Origin: an uncultured Candidatus Udaeobacter sp. | GTDB taxonomy: Bacteria > Verrucomicrobiota > Verrucomicrobiia > Chthoniobacterales > UBA10450 | Direction of reading: 5' to 3' | DNA: 5,479 nucleotides | Assembly (NCBI GenBank): GCA_955652715.1 | Contig: CATPBS010000020.1 | Coordinates: forward strand, 1-5,479 | Part shown: piece by piece, positions 1 to 4,585 of the stretch | Layout: each line of letters begins with the position of its first letter | Position numbering within the stretch: position 1 is the first letter of the stretch | Made by a program: the position numbers and the translations under genes | The notes under the pieces: generated by a model | The model's database searches: none | Seen by the model: the letters and a program-made list of their open reading frames with translations, nothing else | Told to the model about the DNA's origin: nothing

Positions 1-515
1 ATTCCCTCGGCTTGACTGACATAAATTTGTTCCGGCGGAAAATAAACGTGAGCGCGAAAGTTCGTGAGCTGCGCTTTGTCGGTTTTTCGTTCCGCCATCT
101 TGAGCGGAAGCGTGATTTGCGCATCACGTACATCCAGCGCGTTGAGAAACGACTGACGATTGATAAGGGCAGCGTAATTGATATCGAGCGAGACCTCGCT
201 AATCAGGGCAAGCGTGTTTTCGCGATTCTTATAATCGAAAATCCTTACATTTCTTGCCACCAACCCACGAAACGGGTCCAGCGTCAGGCGTCCGATGTCA
301 GCTTCGACGCCGCGTTTGTGCAGTTCCTCCACGACGCGGTACCGCCATTCACGCCCAAATCCCCGCCGCGCCAGATAATAGCCGCCGCCGATAATGCCAA
401 AAATTGCGGCGAGCATCGCCAGACGCATCACGCTGAGAGCGAGCCGGTGCACCAACGTGGGTCGTCGGCTCTGTGCGGGAAGCCGAACCTGCGGCGGTTC
501 GAGGACGGGCGGCAT
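1..515 (-). CDS. AsmA-like membrane-anchored protein, N-terminal part (3' end outside window)
   Basis: Read on the minus strand from the ATG at 515-513, the frame stays open for 171 codons and leaves the window without a stop. A basic, proline-rich cytoplasmic start (residues 1-29) is followed by one hydrophobic segment at about 30-50 (core MLAAIFGIIGGGYYLA), then a soluble region. Residues 74-136 carry the pattern IGRLTLDPFRGLVARNVRIF, then an alternating beta-rich stretch with ISEVSLDINYAALI and LNALDVRDAQITLPL. This is the usual start of AsmA/TamB/YhdP-like envelope proteins: one inner-membrane helix, then a long periplasmic beta structure implicated in lipid transport or outer-membrane homeostasis. 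That the frame is a gene is nearly certain; the family call is by pattern only, since the diagnostic C-terminal region is not in the window. No SD precedes the ATG; instead TGTAAC repeats lead up to it. It is divergent from the DUF420 gene. Confidence 0.72.
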   Translation of the reverse strand, partial: MPPVLEPPQVRLPAQSRRPTLVHRLALSVMRLAMLAAIFGIIGGGYYLARRGFGREWRYRVVEELHKRGVEADIGRLTLDPFRGLVARNVRIFDYKNRENTLALISEVSLDINYAALINRQSFLNALDVRDAQITLPLKMAERKTDKAQLTNFRAHVYFPPEQIYVSQAEG

Positions 516-620
516 GAATTGTTGGAGAGTTACAACGTTACAAGCGTTAGAAAAGTTACAATCTTAAATCGTTTCACCGCCTGTACCGATGTAACCATGT
601 AACAATGTAACTTTTTAACC
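516..620. promoter_or_regulatory. Divergent intergenic region with periodic TGTAAC leaders
   Basis: This 105-bp gap separates two divergent start codons (515 on minus, 621 on plus) and must contain the 5' control region of both genes. It is AT-richer than the flanking genes. Its two halves are arrays of a TGTAAC-type unit, each in sense orientation toward its own gene, leaving a short centre (about 561-581). I see no convincing -35/-10 pair and no SD for either gene. Because the arrays are mirror images, GTTACA at 529-534 and 537-542 can pair with TGTAAC at 598-603 and 606-611, and 555-560 with 590-595, so an imperfect hairpin could form in DNA or in a transcript crossing the gap. Confidence 0.6.
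521..560 (-). repeat. TGTAAC-unit array upstream of the AsmA-like gene
   Basis: On the minus strand five related hexamers run toward the ATG at 515: TGTAAC (560-555), TCTAAC (551-546), TGTAAC (542-537), TGTAAC (534-529) and TCCAAC (526-521), stepping 9, 9, 8 and 8 nt. The last unit ends 5 nt before the start codon. The consensus is T-N-N-AAC plus 2-3 variable bases. The units are read directly from the sequence; their role is unknown. Confidence 0.7.
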
Positions 621-621
621 A
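582..621 (+). repeat. TGTAAC-unit array upstream of the DUF420 gene
   Basis: Five units with an exact 8-nt step lie immediately before the DUF420 start: TGTACCGA (582), TGTAACCA (590), TGTAACAA (598), TGTAACTT (606) and TTTAACCA (614), the last one ending on the A of the start codon at 621. Three junctions also spell ATGTAA (589, 597, 605), an AUG followed at once by a stop. There is no SD, so the array occupies the place where a ribosome-binding site would be expected. Confidence 0.75.
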
Positions 622-1049
622 TGTCCATCTCCGATCTGCCTGCTATTAACGCGTCATTTAATTTGGTGAGCACCATCTTCATTTCAATGGGCTGGTACTT
701 CATCCGGCACGGCGCATGGCGGCGTCATATGATGTGTATGATCACCGCCGTAGTTTCTTCGGCCTGTTTCCTAGTTGGGTACATCGTCTATCACGCCCGG
801 GTCGGTGAAAAATCTTCGGGATACACAGGCTTGATCGCCGCCGTTTACTTCCCAATGCTGGCTTCGCACGTTCTGCTTGCCTTTGTGACATTGCCTCTGG
901 TGATTGTAACGCTTGTTCAGGTTTTTCGTCGCCGATGGGATCGCCACAGCCGGATCGCGCGTTGGACAGTCCCAATCTGGCTGTACGTCTCGGTCACAGG
1001 CGTGCTTGTGTATTTGATGCTCTACAAATGGTTTCCTCCGGGAGTGTAG
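621..1049 (+). CDS. DUF420 family membrane protein (YozB/CtaM-like)
   Basis: This 142-residue integral membrane protein has four hydrophobic segments at about 10-28, 38-57, 72-102 and 115-135. It matches the DUF420 pattern: LPAINASFN near the start, the basic RRHMMCM turn (34-40), FLVGYIVYH (50-58), VYFPMLASHVLLAF (75-88), DRHSRIARWTVPIWLYVSVT (107-126) and LMLY (132-135). His36, His58, His83 and His109 sit at the conserved positions typical of the family. Characterised relatives (B. subtilis YozB, S. aureus CtaM) are linked to heme-copper cytochrome oxidase maturation; a similar role here is an inference, because no oxidase gene lies in the window. The ATG at 621 is the only sensible start, since nearer upstream ATGs are followed at once by TAA. 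No SD is seen. The stop codon TAG lies inside the GTAG of the following REPIN-like element. Confidence 0.9.
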   Translation: MSISDLPAINASFNLVSTIFISMGWYFIRHGAWRRHMMCMITAVVSSACFLVGYIVYHARVGEKSSGYTGLIAAVYFPMLASHVLLAFVTLPLVIVTLVQVFRRRWDRHSRIARWTVPIWLYVSVTGVLVYLMLYKWFPPGV

Positions 1050-1127
1050 CGTGTGCTGTACCGTCCGCTGTCCCAGCGGACCCACACAGTAGCGCAAAAA
1101 TGATGCGCTGAGGACAGCGCACGCTCC
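1046..1127. repeat. REPIN-like palindromic element (two inverted REP units)
   Basis: The ends are inverted repeats: GTAGCGTGTGCTGT at 1046-1059 and, on the other strand, GGAGCGTGCGCTGT from 1127 back to 1114 (12 of 14 identical). Each unit begins with GTAG or GGAG, the tetranucleotides known from REP elements moved by RAYT (TnpA-REP) transposases. Each unit holds its own palindrome: GTCCGCTG/CAGCGGAC around a 3-nt loop (1063-1081, with an outer GTGTG/CACAC at 1051-1055 and 1083-1087), and TGCGCTG/CAGCGCA around AGGA (1104-1121). This arrangement is that of a REPIN. It lies directly after the DUF420 gene and overlaps its stop codon. In RNA it would fold strongly and might attenuate read-through or protect the 3' end. 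Other copies in the genome would be needed to prove the class. Confidence 0.75.
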
Positions 1128-1224
1128 AGCAGCAGGAGAAATGCCGAAACACGGCAAATCTTGCGCACGGCAATGATTTGATGTTTGATCACACGAGACG
1201 CGCTCCTGCGCATGCAAGAAATTT
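1128..1224. other. Spacer before the DUF2007 gene with a small hairpin
   Basis: This is the rest of the 175-bp gap between genes after the REPIN-like element. It has a short hairpin, TGCCG (1142-1146) and CGGCA (1152-1156) around AAACA, and a direct repeat ACGGCAA at 1151-1157 and 1166-1172. The hairpin has no U-run after it, so I do not call a terminator. No clear promoter or SD is seen before the ATG at 1225. Confidence 0.35.
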
Positions 1225-1683
1225 ATGGTGACTATTGCGACGTTTAATGAGGCAACCAAGGCGCGGCAACTGAAACGACGTTTCCACGATGCCGGTGTTA
1301 ACGCCGATGTTCACAATGAGGCGCCGCTGCAGCAGGTTGGCTTCATGTCGCGTCCACAAGCCAATGCAAAGGTGATGGTGGAAGACGGCGACTTCGAAAG
1401 GGCCCAGGAGCTTATGATCGAGTGGGAGGCCACCGATCCGGACATCTCGGCTGCTCTGATCCGTTGTCCGCAATGCAGCTCTTCAAATATCGAGTACCCC
1501 CAAATGACCCGGAAGTTCATGACTCCAGCGCTCGTCGGTGTGCTTTGCGCGTTGAAGATTATTCCCAAGGAGTTTTACTGCCAGGATTGCCACTTTACCT
1601 GGAGCAATCGGGAAGAGCCTACGATCGGACGGCTATGGCATCGGTTCTTTCCCGGAAGCGAATCGAGCACGGAAGCTTCGTAG
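1225..1683 (+). CDS. DUF2007-type putative signal-transducing protein with C-terminal zinc ribbon
   Basis: This 152-residue protein probably acts in the cytoplasm. Residues 2-66 fit the small alpha/beta DUF2007 fold: VTIATFNEATKARQLKRRF, then a second strand (GVNADVHNEA), a strand ending in KVMVEDGDFERAQELM and an acidic link. This resembles PII-like regulators, but the biochemical role of DUF2007 proteins is unknown. A second module carries two cysteine pairs, CPQC at 81-84 and CQDC at 119-122, which look like a four-Cys zinc ribbon. They are separated by 34 residues that include a hydrophobic stretch (about 99-114, PALVGVLCALKIIP) long enough to be buried or to touch a membrane. A basic tail follows. 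The ATG at 1225 gives the usual MVTIATFNE start of the family; the spacer before it shows no SD. Confidence 0.8.
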   Translation: MVTIATFNEATKARQLKRRFHDAGVNADVHNEAPLQQVGFMSRPQANAKVMVEDGDFERAQELMIEWEATDPDISAALIRCPQCSSSNIEYPQMTRKFMTPALVGVLCALKIIPKEFYCQDCHFTWSNREEPTIGRLWHRFFPGSESSTEAS

Positions 1684-1737
1684 GCCACCGATTTTATTAT
1701 CCGGGCGCTTGATTCGTCGCACGCGATTCTTCTTGTG

Positions 1738-1851
1738 ATGGATCCTTATTTACCCGGAGCGATGGCAATCTCTCGTGCCCTTGGCTCTGGACTCCCTCAG
1801 GGCGACTCTCGAGTTTCGCTCGCAGTCACAATTGCGTGTTGCCAACCATGA
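1738..1851 (+). CDS. Possible 37-codon leader ORF overlapping the LysM gene start
   Basis: An ATG at 1738 opens a 37-codon frame (starting MDPYLPGAMA, ending IACCQP) whose TGA at 1849-1851 overlaps the LysM ATG at 1848 in an ATGA junction. Such junctions often mark translational coupling. It is the only gene-like structure in the 164-bp gap after the DUF2007 gene. Against it: no SD, no recognised family, and a frame this short can occur by chance. It is reported as a possibility only. Confidence 0.2.
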   Translation: MDPYLPGAMAISRALGSGLPQGDSRVSLAVTIACCQP

Positions 1852-2690
1852 GGTGGCTTTTCGTATTACTGCTCGCACTGATCATCTTCGGCGGCGCCGC
1901 CTGGTTCGGCTACAACACCTTTGTCAAAGAAGAAATCGCGGTGAAAAAGGAGCAACGGGGAGAAGTGACTCCGCCTCCGGCGCCGGACATCAGCCTGCCG
2001 GAATTCCAGGCAGCGGCTCAACTGCGACAGGAGGGCAAACTAACCGAAGCTCGCGATGCGCTGGTAGGCTTTATCCAAAAATACCCCTCTGGAAAGCACC
2101 TCGAGGAAGCGCGGGATTTGCTCGGGGAAGTCAACGTCGACATTTTGCTATCGCGTCATCCCTCTCCCGAAAAAACCGATTACGTTGTGAAACCCGGAGA
2201 CGTGCTGGCCAAGATTTCGCGAAAGCTGAAGACGACGCCCGAGTTGATCATGCGCATGAACAATATGAGCGGCACGATGTTGCACATTGGGGAACATCTG
2301 CTCATTTCGCACCCGGACTTCGCAATTGTCATTCAACGCAAGGCAAATCTTGTTGTGCTGCTGAATCACGGCGCGTTTTTCAAGCAATATCACGTCAGCG
2401 AAGCAAAGCTACCGCCCAAGCAGCCGGCCAAGATCACGGCGAAAGTCGCCGAAACAATGGCTTGGAAAGGCGGGAAACGCGTCGGTCTGGGAAGCAAGGA
2501 GTACCTTGGCAGCACGAAGTGGATCCGGTTTGGTGGCGCTGCGGCTTATACTCTGTATTCGGTGCCGGATGCCGCGCATCCCAATCTCGAGCAGCCGCCC
2601 CCTGCGTTGGGTCTTGGCTTGGCCGCCACTGATGTCGAAGAGCTAAGCAGCCTTGTAAATAACCGCACACCTGTGACCATTATCGATTAA
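1848..2690 (+). CDS. Membrane-anchored LysM protein with degenerate L,D-transpeptidase-like domain
   Basis: This 280-residue protein has an N-terminal anchor or uncleaved signal (residues 3-22, LFVLLLALIIFGGAAWF), a Pro-rich link (41-47), a TPR-like helical pair (52-96, AAQLRQEGKLTEARDALVGF) and a LysM domain (112-153, from YVVKPGDVLAKIS to HIGEHLLI) that should bind peptidoglycan. Residues 157-280 follow the layout of a YkuD L,D-transpeptidase: an opening strand FAIVIQRKANLVVLLNHGAF, a YHVS strand, the strand YTLYSVP, and the end DVEELSSLVNNRTPVTIID. The catalytic pattern is missing: where active enzymes have HGT and S-x-GC-x-R, this protein has YSV and ALGLGLAA, so Cys and its partner His and Arg appear replaced. 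A structural or regulatory role at the cell wall is inferred. I prefer the ATG at 1848 to the GTG at 1836, since it puts the hydrophobic segment right after the start. No SD is seen. Confidence 0.82.
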   Translation: MRWLFVLLLALIIFGGAAWFGYNTFVKEEIAVKKEQRGEVTPPPAPDISLPEFQAAAQLRQEGKLTEARDALVGFIQKYPSGKHLEEARDLLGEVNVDILLSRHPSPEKTDYVVKPGDVLAKISRKLKTTPELIMRMNNMSGTMLHIGEHLLISHPDFAIVIQRKANLVVLLNHGAFFKQYHVSEAKLPPKQPAKITAKVAETMAWKGGKRVGLGSKEYLGSTKWIRFGGAAAYTLYSVPDAAHPNLEQPPPALGLGLAATDVEELSSLVNNRTPVTIID

Positions 2691-2787
2691 GTCGTTGAAT
2701 CGTTCGCGCGTGATCCGTCGAAGCGGGCAAGTCGGCGCGCTTACTTGACGCTGTAACAGTTCAACACTTTTTAACGCTTTACCGCTC
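2691..2787 (+). promoter_or_regulatory. accA upstream region: weak promoter candidate and periodic AAC leader
   Basis: This 97-bp gap lies between the LysM gene and accA. TTGACG at 2745-2750 would make a fair -35 box; the matching -10 at about 2769-2774 (TTTTAA, 18-nt spacer) is poor. The last 36 nt hold units resembling those of the 516-620 region: TGTAAC (2752), TTCAAC (2760), TTTAAC (2770) and TTTACC (2778), then GCTC and the ATG at 2788. No SD is present. GCGCG (2706-2710) and CGCGC (2736-2740) could pair, but too weakly to call a terminator. Confidence 0.35.
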
Positions 2788-3774
2788 ATGGAATGGCAAC
2801 CGCTGGATTTTGAAAGACCGATCTTTGAACTGGAACGGCGATTGGAAGATTTGAGGAATCATTCCGATAAGCACGACGTCGATCTCGACCCGGCGATAAA
2901 ACAACTGGAGGAAAAGCTTCGCGAAACGCGCCGCCATATCCACGCCAACCTGACGGCCTGGCAACGTGTCCAAATCGCGCGACACACACAACGGCCTTTC
3001 GCTCTGGATTACGTCGAGCGGTGCTTTACGAATTGGGTCGAACTGCACGGCGATCGCCGGTTTGCGGATGACAAAGCGATGCCGTGTGGTCTGGCCATGC
3101 TTGGCAGTCAACGTTGCGTCGTCATCACTCACCAGAAAGGACGCAACACTAAGGAGAACGTGATGCGCAATTTCGGCTGCGCCCATCCCGAAGGCTACCG
3201 CAAGGCACTGCGGTTGATGCGACTGGCCGAAAAATTTGGCATACCGGTGATCTCGTTAATCGATACGCCGGGCGCTTTTCCCGGGATCGGATCGGAGGAA
3301 CGTCACATTTCAGAAGCGATTGCTGTGAATCTTCGTGAAATGATGAGGCTGCGCGTCCCGATCATTGCTGCAGTGATCGGAGAGGGCGGATCCGGTGGCG
3401 CGCTGGGAATTGGCGTGGCAGACCGTGTGTTGATCCTCGAGAACGCTTATTACTCCGTGATTAGTCCCGAAGCGTGTTCCGCAATTTTGTGGAGAGACCG
3501 CCGACATGCAGCCGAAGCGGCCGAGGCGCTCAAACTGACCGCACAGGATTTGTTAAAACTTGAAGTCGTGGACGAAATTGTCCCCGAGCCGGAGGGCGGT
3601 GCGCATCGGGACTATGATTCCGTTGCTGCGAATCTTGGGAGCGCGCTGCGCGGGGCTCTCCAGCAGGTTGCTCAGGTTCCAATTGCCGAACTGCTGGAAC
3701 AGCGATATCAAAAATTTCGGCGCATGGGTGTCTTCGCAGGAGGCAAAACCGACGGCGCCTCCGATCAATCTTGA
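2788..3774 (+). CDS. accA: Acetyl-CoA carboxylase, carboxyltransferase subunit alpha
   Basis: AccA pairs with AccD (beta) to move the carboxyl group from carboxybiotin on the carrier protein to acetyl-CoA, giving malonyl-CoA, the first committed step of fatty-acid synthesis, in the cytoplasm. The 328-residue length fits the family (E. coli AccA is 319). The N-terminal 70 residues form the typical charged helical region (ELERRLEDLR, KQLEEKLRETRRH). The carboxyltransferase core follows: HGDRRFADDKAM (87-98), the QKGRNTKENVMRNFG loop (116-130), HPEGYRKALRLM (133-144), IDTPGAFPGIGSEERHISEA (158-177), the glycine-rich oxyanion region GEGGSGGALGIGVADR (198-213), YYSVISPEACSAILW (221-235) and PEPEGGAH (266-273). 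All motifs look intact, so it should be active. The start at 2788 aligns with the family N-terminus. accD is not in the window. Confidence 0.98.
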   Translation: MEWQPLDFERPIFELERRLEDLRNHSDKHDVDLDPAIKQLEEKLRETRRHIHANLTAWQRVQIARHTQRPFALDYVERCFTNWVELHGDRRFADDKAMPCGLAMLGSQRCVVITHQKGRNTKENVMRNFGCAHPEGYRKALRLMRLAEKFGIPVISLIDTPGAFPGIGSEERHISEAIAVNLREMMRLRVPIIAAVIGEGGSGGALGIGVADRVLILENAYYSVISPEACSAILWRDRRHAAEAAEALKLTAQDLLKLEVVDEIVPEPEGGAHRDYDSVAANLGSALRGALQQVAQVPIAELLEQRYQKFRRMGVFAGGKTDGASDQS

Positions 3775-3778
3775 TGTG

Positions 3779-4585
3779 ATGTTTGGGACCTGGGGAAATT
3801 CAGCGGGTGTTTGCGGGCTCAGCGCGTTCGCTGCTGTCACGACGGTGCAAGCGAGCGTGGCGGCTTCGGATTTTCGTTTTGATCGTGACACCTTGGCGTT
3901 TCAAAACGCCACCGTGCTGAAGTATAAGGACGGGGTCCCATTTCTGCGCGCAAGATCGGCAAGCAACGATCCCGCTAACAAATATACCCGCCGCTGTTTT
4001 GTCATGACGCGCACGGCGATGCAATTCTGCAAGTTCGCCCGTTTCGATCCGCGAGGCGCCCCGTTGGATGACAAAGCGTTGGCCGCTCGCATTCGCTCGG
4101 TTACCCGACGACAGGCTTGGGCCGCTCCCTTACCGGAAAATCAGCGAATTGTTTTTCCCGGCTATGCAAATCTGCGCCAGATGAGCAATGCGCGCGCCCG
4201 GGTGTTTCAAGAAAATATCGGCAGTGGATTCATAACTTACTTTCGACCCAGCAATGGCCGAATGTTTTTCCAGCACAGTCGCAAATATCAGGAGAGAACT
4301 CACGCCAGTCTCGATGCCACCCTCTCGCGTGGTGACGTTTTCATCGGTTACCTCTCCACTTATCCGAAGCTAAGTATCAATCATACGGTGCTGGTTTATG
4401 CCCGGAACAAAAGTGTCCCCGGAGACGAGCTGGAGCATTATCTTGCTTATGATCCAAACCATGCCGAAGCACCGCGCGAGCTAACCTGGTCGCCTCGTGA
4501 GTGCGCCTTTGCTTATCAGAAAGACATAGACTTCATCGGGGGATTTGTTCGCGTTTACCAATCTTACGGCAAGCCGTTGCAGTGA
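3779..4585 (+). CDS. Exported protein of unknown family, copy A; possible papain/C39-like cysteine peptidase fold
   Basis: This protein has 268 residues. I do not recognise a named family. The first 29 residues look like a signal peptide of moderate quality ending in SVAA before SDFRFDRD, so the mature protein is probably periplasmic or secreted. Residues conserved with the downstream copy include YTRRCFV with Cys73 at the head of a likely helix (MQFCKFARFDP), LDDKALAARIR, VFPGYANLR, RGDVFIGYLSTYP, SINHTVLVY with His202, YLAYDPNH with Asp225, PRELTW, and the end FAYQKDIDFIGGFV. Cys, then His, then Asp or Asn in strands is the order in papain/C39-like cysteine peptidases; this is an inference from pattern only. 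The frame stays open upstream into accA, but the ATG at 3779 (or GTG at 3776), 4 nt past the accA stop, gives the signal peptide. AGGAGG at 3738-3743 is too distant to serve this start. Coupled translation with accA is likely. Confidence 0.8.
   Translation: MFGTWGNSAGVCGLSAFAAVTTVQASVAASDFRFDRDTLAFQNATVLKYKDGVPFLRARSASNDPANKYTRRCFVMTRTAMQFCKFARFDPRGAPLDDKALAARIRSVTRRQAWAAPLPENQRIVFPGYANLRQMSNARARVFQENIGSGFITYFRPSNGRMFFQHSRKYQERTHASLDATLSRGDVFIGYLSTYPKLSINHTVLVYARNKSVPGDELEHYLAYDPNHAEAPRELTWSPRECAFAYQKDIDFIGGFVRVYQSYGKPLQ

Noticed and set aside
12..602. 196-codon plus-strand ORF at the left end
   Set aside because: It lies antisense to the minus-strand frame with a membrane anchor and AsmA-like strands, its protein has no recognisable domain or membrane segment, and its end runs into the TGTAAC repeats.
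529..611. CRISPR array from the regular GTTACA/TGTAAC repeats
   Set aside because: The units are 6 nt with 2-3-nt gaps and change orientation in the middle; there are no long repeats or unique spacers.
1142..1156. Intrinsic terminator at the TGCCG/CGGCA hairpin
   Set aside because: The stem is only 5 bp and no T-run follows.
771..1259. 162-codon minus-strand ORF
   Set aside because: It is antisense to the well-matched DUF420 gene and crosses the REPIN-like element; the protein is Cys/Arg/Gln-rich with no family pattern.
1775..2632. 285-codon plus-strand ORF overlapping the LysM gene
   Set aside because: It is out of frame with the LysM gene, and its product is a low-complexity Arg/Ser/Gly-rich sequence typical of an overlapping shadow frame.
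3560..3778. 73-codon N-terminal extension of copy A inside accA
   Set aside because: The accA frame there is intact and conserved, copy B has no such extension, and the ATG at 3779 gives a signal peptide.
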